In this document: positions 43,536 through 55,253 of the stretch, piece by piece
How positions within the stretch are numbered: the first letter of the stretch is position 1
How the letters are laid out: every line of letters begins with the position of its first letter
Source of the DNA: Malachius bipustulatus
Taxonomy: Eukaryota; Arthropoda; Insecta; Coleoptera; Melyridae
DNA: 64,000 nt
Reading direction: 5' to 3'
Assembly (NCBI GenBank): GCA_910589415.1
Contig: OU342631.1
Coordinates: 2,914,001 to 2,978,000, forward strand
The notes under the pieces: model-generated
Told to the model about the DNA's origin: nothing
Databases searched by the model: none
What the model saw: only the letters and a program-made list of their open reading frames with translations
Translations under genes and position numbers: made by a program

Positions 43536-44590
43536 CTATTTTTATTACCAAGCAAACTGTACATAGAATTTATTAAACATTTGTTGAACTACTTTCAAAT
43601 CATTTACCTACATAATGATTGAATCTTACTGAGAATATCTGAAGATGAAGAATCGGTCAGTGGCACACAGGTTTCTTTCCCCTTTTCTAGAAAATAAATT
43701 GAGTATTAGTATGTATTGCAGAAGGATAACTTATTCTATTGGAGTGAATCAAGGCAATTTAAGTGCATTCGAAATCAAGGCAACTAACTGATTTAAAAAC
43801 AATTTAGCTGTTTTAGTTCAATAAAATAAATAAAATGTTCAGCTACAAAATTTATTTTATAGTATGTAATTTTACCTCCCAGGTTTGAAACCAAAACTAT
43901 TACCCACTCTTGTTTCAATAATTTAAGTCTGGAATCATGACAAATAAAAAATGAAAAGGAATATTCATACACTACATGTAGTTATAGTTGAGGAAACTTG
44001 ACTGTTTAGCAAAATGGAAGTGGGTTAGCAAATTGGCAAGAGACAAATAATTTTTCTTTGATGAAGTATTGTTTGTGGGGAGGAGGGGTTCTCAAATGGA
44101 AGACAACTCCTGCTATCGGTGCTTTTATATTGGGTGTTTAAATATAAAATGTGGAAGAATAAACAATAGTAAAGCATGAATTTTATAAATTTATGACTTA
44201 ATGAATAAAATATAAAAAATGGCACGGATTACTAAAAATTCCAGTTTAAAAAAAATCTTAGTCTCAGGTAAACTTGCCTTTAGTTTTCTTGCTACCATTT
44301 TGACTTGTAAGTAGGACTTAAAAATATAGGAGTAGGATTTCTTGTTAAATATTTACACCCTAGCAACTTCTGTCCTAAAGACCACCATCACAATTTTTGT
44401 TATATTGACTGGACACCTCGATTCGCAGGAACTGGACTGAGTTGTGCAAAGTGGTCTTTTGAATTCCAGTTACTTACCGAATCTTGCCCATAATTTTGGT
44501 TGAACTCCAGAACATTCCCTGATCAAAATAGGAAGGTTTGGATTACCTTTCTTCAGATTCACGTAATGTTGTTCTATGAAGTCTCTACAA
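43536..44590. other. 3'UTR and intergenic DNA between convergent genes
   Basis: The first 50-100 bases should be 3'UTR of the phosphatase. The rest is AT-rich with AATAAA motifs at about 43691 and 43821 and no recognisable gene. Confidence 0.45.
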
Positions 44591-44594
44591 AGTG

Positions 44595-45320
44595 CCAGAT
44601 TACATAATATTTATTATTGGAAAGATTTGAGAAAGTTTTGGGATTTAGGTTCTAATTCAATTGCCACTATTAGGTTTCCTGTACAGAATGAATTGGAAAA
44701 CTTTCACACAGCATTACAGATGCAACGTGTAACCGTGGGTGAAACTGCGAGGACATGGACGGTACCGTTTCGGGTTAATTTTAAGTATAGGGACCTGGCG
44801 GCTGACCGTTGCTGATTGACCCTCCAGTAAGTCAGGTCTTTGGTCGGGTTAGGTATTTTTTTCCCTTGCCCTTGCAGCTTTTTATATGTCATCTATATTT
44901 TATAATTTACTTACTTGAAATTTCAGGGAAAAAAATACCTAACCTGACCAATGACCTGAGGCGTACTAGCCAGGTCCCTATACTTAAAGATTACCCCGTT
45001 TCGTCCTTATTTAGACTCATCAGCATGTCATGTCAGTCAAGAGCACACTACTGGAAAAATAAGATAAAACCTTACCATATCTTTTGAGTTAAGACTAAGT
45101 ATTAGTTCCAAGATTTCGCATAGTATGTGTAGTGTGTTCCTGACTGATGTGACATGCTGATGAGTGCAAATAAGTCCGAAACGATACCGTCCATGTCTTC
45201 AGTTTCACCTCACATAGGTAACGTGCGAAAGTTTTTCAATTCGTTCTGTAAAAGGAGCATATAATGGCAATTGAATTAGAATCTAGATTCCAAAAATTTC
45301 TCAAATATTACATAATCTAA
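44595..45320. mobile_element. Palindrome made of nested palindromes
   Basis: The outer arms (about 44595-44800 and 45165-45320) pair, for example GACATGGACGGTACCGTTTC with its complement at 45178. Between them lie two further hairpins: 44826-44985 (GGTTAGGTATTTTTTTCC paired with GGAAAAAAATACCTAACC) and 45017-45160 (ACTCATCAGCATGTCATGTC paired with its complement). The order implies successive insertions of hairpin elements, or one multi-stem element. Short open frames here are by-products. Confidence 0.75.
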
Positions 45321-46029
45321 ATGGTTCAATATTACTTAATACAAAATTATTGGAAATAATTATTATAGGTACCTAACTCCCTGACTAGCTGGTCCTTTTT
45401 GACATAAATGTATGCGAATTTCTTTCAGGCTTGCAGCAAGACGCCCCACATTAGCCATGGCTGTTTTTGCTACAAAAACTCGATTATATTTTTTAGGACT
45501 TATGAGTAGTACAAGTTTGAATTTTTCTTGATTTTTTTGGCAACACCTAACCCTAAAATATTGCAATGAAAACAATAAGCAAGTGAATTGAGTAGTGACA
45601 CTTATGAGTAGTGATAGTGAGTGAAGTGACTGAAAGTGGTTTCTAGAGCGCCGATATCTATGGAATACTCCGCATGCGCATTACGACAAGTTTTCGTGGA
45701 CTCTCAAATTTAGATCTTGAATAATGACAATTTGTTGTTTGGCTAGTGAATTTTTCACATGGCGATGACCAGAAACTGATGCATCTGAAGGACAAATTGA
45801 TCATTGTTAAGTTTTCCCTTGACCCTTTAAATTTCATGCAACCACGTAGTGCTATGTGTTTATTATTGTCGCGACTATCGTCACTCTAGCGTCAAATAAC
45901 TTTTTTAAGCTGCTTGACGTCTTATATATGTCAAACTTCATTTTTTTTTCTTTTTCTCTTAGAACTTAAATGCTCTTGGCCTTAGTCCAAAACTATAAAG
46001 CCAGAACAATGGTTGCGCTCAAAACCGTC
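45321..46029. other. No gene recognised
   Basis: Mixed AT-rich DNA; GTGAAGTGACTG-like short repeats near 45610. Nothing assignable. Confidence 0.35.
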
Positions 46030-46440
46030 AGCTGCTGGCTGCTGCTAAATAAATAGACGCCGTCAGTGGGCGGGGCAAACGGCTAGGGTTCCAAATAAAC
46101 AAGCATTTGATAGTTGCAGGGTTGCCGATTTCATTATAAATTGTTGATTACTGACAGTAAAAGCCCAATTTTTTGTGATAAAACTATACCGACAGATAAC
46201 TCGAGCTCGATGGAAACCTAAAATATGATTTAGTTCAATTCAATTGATGGCGATCGCATGTCAATGCCCAAAAACAACCTCAATAAGTCAAACTTCAGGA
46301 CTACATTCACGACGACGTGAATTTAAAACTGAATCGGTTTGTTTATTTGGAACCATGTACACTTATATAGCCCTGCCGCCCCTGCCCTGTGACGTCACAC
46401 TGACTGCGTCTATTGATAGCTAATCGCTATCAATAGACTA
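46030..46440. repeat. Degenerate inverted repeat with TGACGTCA-type end
   Basis: AATAGACGCCGTCAGTGGGC and GGTTCCAAATAAACAAGC (46050-46105) are mirrored by TTGTTTATTTGGAACC and GTGACGTCACACTGACTGCG (46335-46410). At the right end is a near-perfect hairpin GTCTATTGATAGC..GCTATCAATAGAC (46408-46438). Confidence 0.6.
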
Positions 46441-46904
46441 ATCGCTATTTTGACACCTGATTTTTTTATATAAAAAAATTTGGCAACAAAGCCAGGCGAT
46501 GTTGTAAGAATATTAAATTTCTTGTTTCTGAATCCTCTTATAATGTCAAAAGTGTTCAATTCCTCCTTAATAACCTTAAAATTCTACTTGTCATTTTTAG
46601 TGACATACCTAATATGTTCGATGTTACTACTTACAACGTATAGCATAAACAAATATGACCTCGGCAGACTATTAAAAAAAAAAAAGTGTATACCTTTAAG
46701 GGCAAACATTAAGTCACGTTAAACGACTGTCTGAGATTATTACTTTTAAGTTTTTTGTTGTTTTTGTTTTTTAGGAAGGAAACATCGGTCTTAATTATGT
46801 AGGTAAGATAAAGTCGTTCCACTCCAATAAAGACTGCGAGAACTTGCTCATATAATACCCAGCTTCAAGTAAACCAAGTAAATAGTAAATAGACGCCACA
46901 AAAC

Positions 46905-46990
46905 ATATCGAGCAAGACTGGAATTCGAACCCAGGCAGTTCAACGGTTTAGTAGTCTGCACTTCTAACCCACCGAGCCCCCGTCGGCTCT
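46905..46990 (-). repeat. tRNA-like sequence, probable SINE head
   Basis: On the minus strand GGGCTCGGTGGGTTAGAAG resembles a Pol III A box, and GGGTTCGAATTCC about 40 nt downstream is a near-perfect B box/T-loop. The fold is not a full tRNA (no proper acceptor pairing or CCA-adjacent end), and tRNA-unrelated sequence follows. This fits the head of a tRNA-derived SINE or a tRNA pseudogene. Confidence 0.6.
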
Positions 46991-47269
46991 AAAATAAGAA
47001 ATATTACTTAACCTGGTTAACTCTTTGAATGCAAATTTAGGGATTATCATAATAAGATCATTATTAAGAGAATAAATAAATTGAAAGTCATTACACAAAT
47101 AATATTTAATAAGTAAAGAATATGGATGGAGACTGAAAATGAATTGATTGTGAGTAATAAAAATGTTACAGTGATTATTGTTTTTGAAATTATTTCTTCT
47201 TACAATAAATTAGGATTGAAATAGAAAAATACAAATTTTAGTAGGTATGTGAAAATAACAGAACCATTT

Positions 47270-47820
47270 TCATAGTATATTTGTAAATTTGGCTGCCTCC
47301 GTCCAGCAAACATGATTTCGTCCGAACATTCTGTCAGGTACAGCATGCGAAGAACGTAATGAACATTTAGCTGCCTGGAAACCAACTGACATGCACATTT
47401 CTTCGCTCAATCCTTCGAGCATTGCCATAATGACTCCACTCGCAAAACAATCACCAGCACCACTTACACTGACAATTTTCTTCATTGGCTGAATTGGATA
47501 ATGTCTGGCTTTGGCTTCGCCTTCGTAATCATTTTTTCCAGCCGTCAGTAAAGGATCGCTTGGACTGCTTCGACTTACAACCATCACCCCAAGTTCGTCC
47601 ATTGTTGGCATTACGACTGGAAAATACTTCGTCAAGGCTTTTGCCATCAGTGCAACCTGTTCTAATTTATTAGCAGAAGCAGAAGACTCCGCTACTTCAA
47701 GATTTAAATGGTTTGTTAGAAAGGTAAGTTCGCCTATATTGGGCGTTATGTAAGAAATGTGCATGTTCTTTACTTTGAAAACTTTTTCTACGACTGATAT
47801 ATCGGTTGGCTCTAAGAAAA
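47270..47820 (-). CDS. PfkB-family kinase (pseudouridine-kinase type), last exon
   Basis: Minus-strand exon entered after a good acceptor (TTCTTCATTTCAG), phase 2, ending in TGA at 47270. Reads FLEPTDISVVEKVFKV, ISYITPNIGELTFLTN, then VVMPTMDELGVMVVSR, VSVSGAGDCFASGVIMAML (PfkB signature 2; the Asp of GAGD is the catalytic base and its GAG the anion hole), and a tail FQAAKCSLRSSHAVP. The EPTD, PNI.EL and AA..SL.S..AVP features point to the pseudouridine kinase branch, which in many animals is the C-terminal part of a bifunctional pseudouridine-5'-phosphate glycosidase/kinase. It would convert pseudouridine to pseudouridine 5'-phosphate using ATP. Upstream exons were not found, so either they lie beyond the claudin-like gene or this is an isolated copied exon. 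ATG 47764 is internal and not the start. Confidence 0.85.
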
Positions 47821-48870
47821 CTGAAATGAAGAATAAAATAAATTACACCAGTATTCAAAAAATGGTCAAATGATAAAAATCAAATAATTTATACCTAACT
47901 CCTCTTTAAAAAATACAATTTTATAAGTTTTATTTCAGAAAAATGTTTGCAGATGGAAAAATAGATCATTCCTGCGTCGTGCTAAAATCAATAAACGCGT
48001 TTATTGATATCATGTTGATTATTAATTCTAGAGGATTAGGTTTTAAGCCTTAGACAAGCGGACAAAGAAATAGCTTAAACTTTTCAAATTATTTTTTAAC
48101 TTTTAATATGAATTTAATAGTTATCTGTATATTTGCGCCGCGAAATCATTCTTTAACGTACCAAGAGGAAGAGGCTGCTTGTAGCCATGACAAGGTAGGG
48201 AACCTGTTTTACCGACACTGACGCGTACTAGTAAGCGTCAGTGTCGGTAATGCAGGTTCCCTAAGGCAATCTCGAGGGAGGACATTATGTAGCCGCAGTA
48301 TACACAAATTTTTTGTGCAATTGTATACATAGAATCCTTAATAATAATAATTATAATAATTATTATTGATTAAATTTTTAGAATAATAATTTTTGTCCTA
48401 AATAGAATGACGGTCGGCTTTCGTGTTACTATGGAAAATGAGATAAGGACTAATTATTGTTCATTCTCGTGTGTCAAAATAATAATATAAAAGTAACAAT
48501 CATTAGTTTAAAGGCCGTCGGTATGACAACGGCCGCAAAATTGGTACTTCGCGTTCAATTGCACAAAAAATGAATTTATGTTGAAATTAGGATGAATGCA
48601 TGAATGAGTGAATTTGAATGAATTTTTAATAACACATTTCTATTGCTTTTACATTTTTCGCAATATCCCGCCAGATTATTTAGTTAGTTCCGTAGTAACT
48701 TCATTACTTTTATTAGTTATGTTATTACAAACGAATACTTTGTTTTAATTGGTTGTCAATTGTAGTACGCACGCGTAGTAAATGGAGGCCTGCTGTAAAT
48801 TGCATACCATTGACATTAATGTCATGACAAGTCAATTAGACAAGACTGACATGACAAGAGAGAAATATTG
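47821..48870. other. DNA between the kinase exon and the claudin-like gene
   Basis: No further kinase exon could be recognised on the minus strand. Contains the hairpin at 48197-48262 and a TAATAATAATTAT tract at about 48340-48365. The last part is presumed promoter of the plus-strand claudin-like gene. Confidence 0.45.
48197..48262. repeat. Compact 66-bp hairpin
   Basis: AGGGAACCTG..TTACCGACACTGACGC pairs with GCGTCAGTGTCGGTAA.TGCAGGTTCCCT around a GTACTAGTAA loop. Only one small bulge. It is more GC-rich than its surroundings. It could be a tiny MITE or a stem-loop precursor; nothing further shows function. Confidence 0.8.
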
Positions 48871-49037
48871 ACTTATTTTATTATTAATAAATAATAATAA
48901 TAATTAGTAATATTTTCATCATTTTCACAACCTCCTAGATAAAAATTAAAAGAAAAAGAAACAAAACCAAACCAATAGCCAAGCAAAATCAAAATAGGCA
49001 TTGGTGTTATGATATAACCAGAAATTTCAACGAAAAA

Positions 49038-49170
49038 ATGAAGACGAAAACGGGAATTTGTGCTTGTATAGTAACTGCAGTGGCTTTCTTTTTCATCATA
49101 ATTGCGTTTTGCACGCCATATTGGTTGGAAAACGATCAAAAAATCAAAGATCCCAAGTTCGTTCGCATAG
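49038..49170 (+). CDS. Claudin-like tetraspan membrane protein, exon 1
   Basis: ATG at 49038 (AAAAAATGA context) begins MKTKTGICACIV and a first transmembrane helix (residues about 7-26), then TPYW with W29. The exon ends in phase 1 at a good donor (G|GTGAGT). Claudin-family proteins build occluding/septate junctions or act as related tetraspan proteins in epithelia. The Gly-Leu-Trp signature is split by the intron here (RIG|LW). The two exons together encode 220 residues, normal for the family. Upstream 5'UTR is A-rich and TE-free for about 150 bp. Confidence 0.9.
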
Positions 49171-50041
49171 GTGAGTGTTGTAAAGGAGTGGTCACTGGTC
49201 ACTCGGTCAGTAAGTTTACAAGAAAATTTACCCATTAAAAAGGGTTCGGAAAACAAGATGCGGAATTCCTTCTTGCAGCCTGCAAGAAATCTTCTTGTTT
49301 TTAACTATCAGTCCTCAGCCGCCTCTAATAAAATCATTCTTTCCATAACTTCTCTATGATTCATCAGTGTTCATCATTCAAATGAATCAATTCAATTCAA
49401 ACTAAGAGTTTATACTTTTATGAACTTAACAAGAATTATTTCAATAGGTACAAGATAAATACTGATTAAAAATTAGTAGACCCTGGTGCAGGGCCGTAGC
49501 TAAATTCTAATGTTGGGAAGGGCCGACAAATATTTTGGAAGGGCGAATTTATCAAACATTTACACATATTTTAGATGCAGTTGCTGTTATATCTAATTAT
49601 CTCATCATAGTGGTTCGCAATAGGCTCCACTCCAACCGGGGAGGGGGGTCTAGGCGGTATGGACTACCCCAGGCGGAAAGAGAGGGTCTGCCTATGGAAA
49701 AGTTTTCAAAAAAATTACTCAAAAAAAAATTAAAGGCATTTTACATGCGAACGCACAATGAAAATTTCAATTTGCTTTTTTGCCAGGATGCGGATCAACG
49801 ACAGTAGTGGATCAATAATGTGGGAGGGAAGGTTAAGAATTTCATGAATTCAAGATTTTATGACAATCCCAGATAATCTCGAAATTTTGTTGGAGTAAAA
49901 AATTCAGAGAATACCTAACTTTGTACAGTTTTGCGTGTCTGTTTTTGTGAGGAACATGATGCTCAATTATAAGACATCATCTTAGGAAAAAGAGTTGTTA
50001 CTCTCTAAGGTTTAGGTTTAGTCACCCTTCTGAAATACTTA
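49171..50041. other. Intron 1 of the claudin-like gene, first part
   Basis: AT-rich intron DNA. GGGCCGTAGCTAAATT-like text near 49490 resembles the end of a dispersed repeat. No coding. Confidence 0.5.
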
Positions 50042-50326
50042 TACAGGGTGTTTACTGTAAGGTTGCCCTAACTTCACAGGCTGATTCTTCAGACTAAAAT
50101 AAACAAAAAATTGCATTACTCCTCAAGTGCATTGTTGTTTTAAACTCGGGTACCACTTTCTGTAGGATTGCCAGAAATTGTTCCTAGAACAATTGGACCG
50201 AATTCACTTTGGCCAATCTTGCAGACTTCGACAATCATGTCAGATTGATATGGATTTTTTTAATATGTCAGCTGTTGAAATTAATTTTTACGGATAAAAA
50301 CAGAATAACTCCGCATCTACTTTACA
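50042..50326. mobile_element. Solo end of a TACAGGGTG palindrome
   Basis: TACAGGGTGTTTACTGTAAG begins a typical arm but no matching right arm was found. It runs up to the next element, which may have replaced or interrupted it. Confidence 0.5.
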
Positions 50327-51172
50327 TACAGTGTGTGTCACAGGCATGGTAAACCCCTTTTTTTTCTTTTTTTTTAAGATAATTTTTTGAAATTTGGTAC
50401 GTCGCATATTCTCGATAGAGCGCACTTTTTAGCAGAAAATTGAATTTTTTCCCACATCCGGTTTTTCCGGAAATGTTACCAACTTTTTATTTTTAAATGG
50501 GACATCCTATATATTATTACATTTTTGGATTCTATACAATTGTACGAATCCAACAATACCACATAAGTACCGTTTTAAATGTCAAATTTGTTTTTATTGA
50601 ATTTTTTATTTCTCAATTATAGTGTGCCACGACTATTTCGTTTTACTCCAACTGGATCATTTGAGGCTATAACAATCGAATTTTTGTTCAAATTACTAAA
50701 TTAAGTGATTTATAGATAAATTATGTGCACCGGAATGATTTTTTGAGCTGGATTCATTTTTTTCAAATGGTACCACATTGGTACCGAGGTACCATCTACT
50801 AGTACTCTTAATAAGGGACATTTTGGTGTACCCATTTTGCATCTGTTTTACGAACACAACTGAAGTCATGGTACACTATAATTGAGAAATAAAAAATTAA
50901 ATAAAAACAAATTTGACATTTAAAATGGTACTTATGTGGTATTGTTGGATTCGTACAAATATATGCAATCCAAAAATATAATAATATATAGAGTGTCCCA
51001 TTTAAAAATAAAAAGTTGGTAACATTTTCGGAAAAACCGGATGTGGGAAAAAATCAATTTTCTGCTAAAAAGTGTGCTCTATCGAGAATGTGTGACGTAC
51101 CAAATTTCAAAAAATTATCTCCAAAAATAAAGAAAAAAAAGGGGGTGTACCATGCCTGTGACACACACTGTA
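50327..51172. mobile_element. Palindromic transposon, TACAGTGTGTGTCACAGGC ends (copy A)
   Basis: TACAGTGTGTGTCACAGGCA at the left and GCCTGTGACACACACTGTA at the right. Inverted arms of about 370 bp include ATTCTCGATAGAGCGCACTT, CATCCGGTTTTTCCGG and AATGGGACATCC. The centre is short. A second copy occurs at 61296-62397. Located in the intron of the claudin-like gene. Confidence 0.9.
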
Positions 51173-51398
51173 TTCTTTTAAGCTTGGGGGGAGGGGGATG
51201 TGTAACCTAGGTGTAGAAGCGACACTTCTTTTGTAAAATGAACGAATTTTCATTTTCCCGGTGGCATCTTAATTATTTCCAGTTTTTAAAGTGTCATTAA
51301 ATCAGTAAAAATTGCTGTTTTAGAGAAATTTTTCTTATAAGAATGCAACCAGTATAGGAAGAAGTATTAGTTGGGACTGTGTGTATGTACATGTTTTC

Positions 51399-52262
51399 AC
51401 AAGGCGCGCTAAAAAAAATGGGTGTCTTCTAAAAATTAGATCCATACAGGGTGATTTTAGTCCTTTTTTTTGCTGTTTTTTTTTGTTTTGAAAAAATATG
51501 TATTTTGGTGGAAAATTTTATAGGACTAAAGTTGTAGAGCGGAAAATTTCCAAAATTTTGGTTATATAACTTTTTTGCAAATTCTGCATAGTTTCGCCGT
51601 GCAATTTGTCTAAAAAAATCCAATAAGAATAGTTTTTACAGTTGCAGTTTGAAATAAGTAGTATAAGCTATAAACAAAAATGGATATCACAATATTCCAA
51701 CTTTAAAGCCATTTACAATGAAAAAGGCCCAAGACATTGGAAACGTCTTGCATGTCCCTATCTAAAATTTTTATCTGGTGTCCTATTGTGTAGGTATGTA
51801 GTTGAAATGTTTATGCAGGGTGGTGAGAATTATCAGATTTTTCTAGGGTGTCCTATAATTGCATTTGAAAAAAAAGGTGTAACTTTCTTTAGCAATTAAA
51901 ATGTGCCTTTATCTTATTTTAAGCCAAAACTGGTCATTTTGCAGAAGGATACCATCAGACAAAACTTGTAGAGCGGAAAATTTAATATAATTTTGATTTT
52001 ATAACTTTTTTGCAAATTCTGCATAATTCCGCCACTAGAGGGCGCTAAAGATTTTATATTTACTTTTGCATTTTTCATAGATTTTAGGCTAAATCTTTCG
52101 TGGAATATAAAAAGAGATCAAAAAATGAAAACCAGATGTAGGAAATTTTCCTCTCTAATACTTTTGTCTAATGGCATCTTTCTCCAAAATACATAGCTTT
52201 TCATCAAAACAAAAACGACAAAGACAAAAAATCACCCATTTTTTTTAGTGCGCCTTGTGAAA
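51399..52262. mobile_element. Inverted-repeat element with a split left end
   Basis: CACAAGGCGCGCTAAAAAAA TGGGTG at the left is mirrored by CACCCATTTTTTTTAGTGCG at the right. On the left, about 29 bp including TCCATACAGGGTG intervene before the arm continues with ATTTTAGTCC. Within the element TTGTAGAGCGGAAAATTT plus TATAACTTTTTTGCAAATTC appears twice in direct orientation (51530 and 51967). The region may therefore be a composite of two insertions. No coding of note. Confidence 0.65.
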
Positions 52263-52618
52263 AATATGTTTACACAATCCCAATCCTTCTTGTCACATAC
52301 AGGCCTACAGGTCGCATTGCTGTAGGAAAAATGTCTTTATTGTCTTTGCTGTAAGAAAAATGTTTCCTAATTTGAAGGAATTTTTTTACTTTTTCTATCG
52401 CCCACCTATGTCCACCCAGCTCTTTTTTCCCTTAGTGTAAACTAAAGCTTGCACATATTTCCTTATAAATATAATCCAAATATTCCAATAATCTGGCACC
52501 TCCTAGTCATAAATAGTTAGAATTGGTTCCTCCTAGCCTTTAATAGTGCCAGATTAGTGAGATTCTACTGTAATGCCTTATTTACAACCATATTAAAAAA
52601 TTGTCTCTTTCTTTCCAG

Positions 52619-53148
52619 GACTTTGGGAGGTATGTTTTGAAAACTTTGAAGACTTTCGCCATCACTACGACTATCGGTTTACCGGTTGCTGGTGGGTCTT
52701 CGAAGAAGAATATTACATAATCGACGATTTCCTCTTGCCGGGCTTCTTTGTCGCAACGCAGTTCTTCTTTACTTTATGCATGACCTTAGTGTTAGTGGCA
52801 GCCTTTCTCACGTGGCTGTACTGCTTCTGCAGCAGATACCATGACAAATTCATCCTCCTGTTGCTTAGCAATGGTGCGAATCTGATTCTAGCCGGTATAT
52901 TCGGGTTTATCGCCGTATGCATATTCGGAGCAAGAGGAGACGGCAGGGACTGGATGCCATACTGGCAGCACAATAATCTGGGATGGTCTTTTGCGTTCGC
53001 AGCCGTGGGATCTTTGTTGCTTTTCCCGGCTGGTGCACTGTTCCTTGTGGAAGCCCGTAGAGCTAGATATCGTCGACTGAATGCTGGATCTCCGCCTCAG
53101 TCTTCCTATGGAATGGATGAACGAAAACCTGCCCATACTGATATTTAA
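52619..53148 (+). CDS. Claudin-like tetraspan membrane protein, exon 2 and stop
   Basis: Acceptor TTTCTTTCCAG. Joining gives GLWEVCFENF and, 18 residues on, GCWW, which completes the W-GLW-C-C signature of claudins (W29, G45-L46-W47, C50, C68). Transmembrane helices follow at about 86-112 (LPGFFVATQFFFTLCMTLVL), 122-145 (ILLLLSNGANLILAGIFGF) and 163-185 (WSFAFAAVGSLLLFPAGALF), giving four in total. The motif GARGDGRDWMPYWQHNNLGW forms the second outside loop. The C-terminus is short and polar (SSYGMDERKP). Insect tetraspan junction proteins have this plan; I cannot say which ortholog. Stop at 53146-53148. Confidence 0.93.
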
Positions 53149-54730
53149 GTGTATCGAATTTCGATTATTCAATAAGAGTAATCAATTCTAACAAATGAAT
53201 TCTAACTTGAATAGTTGTGTTCTGCTTACTGATTTTTATTCAATGATTGAGTAAGTTTTTTGAACAAATTGTTTTGAATAAATTGATCTTGGACGTTTAA
53301 TAATACCTCGACCTTGATGGTTTATGCGTATTTACGATTAAATCGTGACATAATTATGTCTTATAAGGACTTTGAAAATTAGTGTAACCTATTATTATAA
53401 TTTGAATTAAACGTCTAAAATCCATTTTATTTTTAAAGAATTTATTGTTTTTGTATTAAATGTTCTAGTTATTATTATAAAAACGAATTACTTAAAATTT
53501 TATTGATGTATTTTTTGAGTATTATTATAGTCTATTAACTTAAATACGTTATGTACCTAACTACTAAACAAAATTTGTGTCGCCTTGTAAATTTTAAAGC
53601 ACAAATTATTGAAGAGTGCTTGGCTTGTATTTTATATTAAATTTACAGGATCATCTCCAGAAGAATATCTTGATAAAATTGAGAATAATAGAGAAAAGTA
53701 GATCTTTGCCATAAACTTGTTTAAAAGTCTATTATGAAATCTATTTTTGGGATTCTTTCATAAAAAATATGATGATGATCTTAAAAATTAATGAGTAGTT
53801 AAAAGAAAACTGCCAGCTAATCGAACTATATCACAGTTACAATCACCAACCAAAAGTGTATTATGCCAAAAATATCACATAACCGTGTCTTAGCAGCTTT
53901 CTTAGTTCTTATTTGTGAACAGTATTATCGTAGACAAGGAAAGAGATGCGCAACGCTCATTTATGAACCATATTATAGCAATTTATATTATACTATTATG
54001 TATTCTGTCAAAAAGTGTAATAGTTAATTTGTTCAATTTTTCATTCGGTTGTTGCAATCAAAATAAGGAAACACATTAAATTAATTTACAAATACTCTGA
54101 CAGGTTGGTGTGGTGCCATTTGGTCACACTCACAATCAGTTGAGCGTCCTCTCTCCTTCCTTGTCTGATAAGAGTATTAAGTATAAGTTGATTTGTGTTA
54201 TTATTTTATCAGGTTTATTATTTCATCCCCAAGCTTACTTAAATGATAATTGAAATCTCATATACTCTATTAAGAAAATATAAGGTATGATTAATTTAGG
54301 TTCATTGTGTAAAGTTTAAATTTTTGTATGAAATTGTTGAGAGATATAGTTGGATATTTTTGCAAGGAGTTTTTAGTTTTAGTGATTATTAAAGGTACTA
54401 AATTATCCGTCCATGGAAATTATTGAGCAGTCGAATTTATTGTTTTTTTTTTTTTAGCAAATGATCACAAGATCACAAGAATATTAAAACCTTGCCTAGA
54501 TCTTTTTTTTATAAAAATATATAATTATACGGTATTATGATAGATGTAATTTTGTATCTATGTATTTATTGAAATCGCTTTTAACACTATTAAAGTATTT
54601 TTATATAAATATACACTAGATAACTATTTGAATAAAAAATATAATATTGCAATCTCATTTTGTACAATGTACCAATATGTAATAACTTGTTTAATGTTTA
54701 ATTAATAAAATATTAAACAGTAGCATTGTG
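53149..54730 (+). other. Presumed 3'UTR of the claudin-like gene
   Basis: Repeat-free AT-rich DNA directly after the stop. AATAAA occurs at about 53277 and 54707, so short and long 3' ends are possible. No other gene was recognised. Confidence 0.45.
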
Positions 54731-55253
54731 GGAATTTTATTAGAAGTAGTTCAAGTATACAACTATTGTGTTTTTTGATCTTAATAAGTTAAACCTTGGG
54801 CAAAATTACCGTATTGTGAAATTGTTTTCAGTGTTCTTAGGACAATTCTAGCAATTTTAACTGGTGGTGTGAATAGATTGTTTATGGTTTTTCTCTTATT
54901 CCTTTGCCCTGAGGTAATTTCGCCAATCTTCGCGGCGGGTCGACTCTGGTGATTAAAAGTAGCGAGCGGCAAGTTATTTCATAATAATGATGTAGGATTT
55001 CACAGAAAATAACATTAAAATTACTAGAGATTACACACTAATTTCTTCACATGGTCTGATAGTTTTTTTGATTTAATTCTCTCGCCAAGCCTTGCTATAA
55101 AATAAATTATCTATGTACCTATAATAATAATACCACTGGGAGATAGGTATACCATACCTACTAAAGAACCAAAATTTTACCATATTTTAATGCACAATCT
55201 GAAGCACTTTTTTCAAAAAATTCGATTATATTTATCATAGAATGGATTATTTA
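54731..55253. other. No gene recognised
   Basis: A 63-codon minus-strand frame (54781-54972) has no recognisable motif. Remaining sequence is AT-rich. Confidence 0.35.

Noticed and set aside
46905..46990. A functional tRNA gene
   Set aside because: A and B boxes are present but stems do not close properly.
47270..47764. A complete 164-residue kinase starting at ATG 47764
   Set aside because: The homologous reading continues upstream (EPTD...) to a splice acceptor at 47821, so this ATG is internal.
54781..54972. 63-codon minus-strand protein
   Set aside because: No support beyond an open frame of the length expected by chance.
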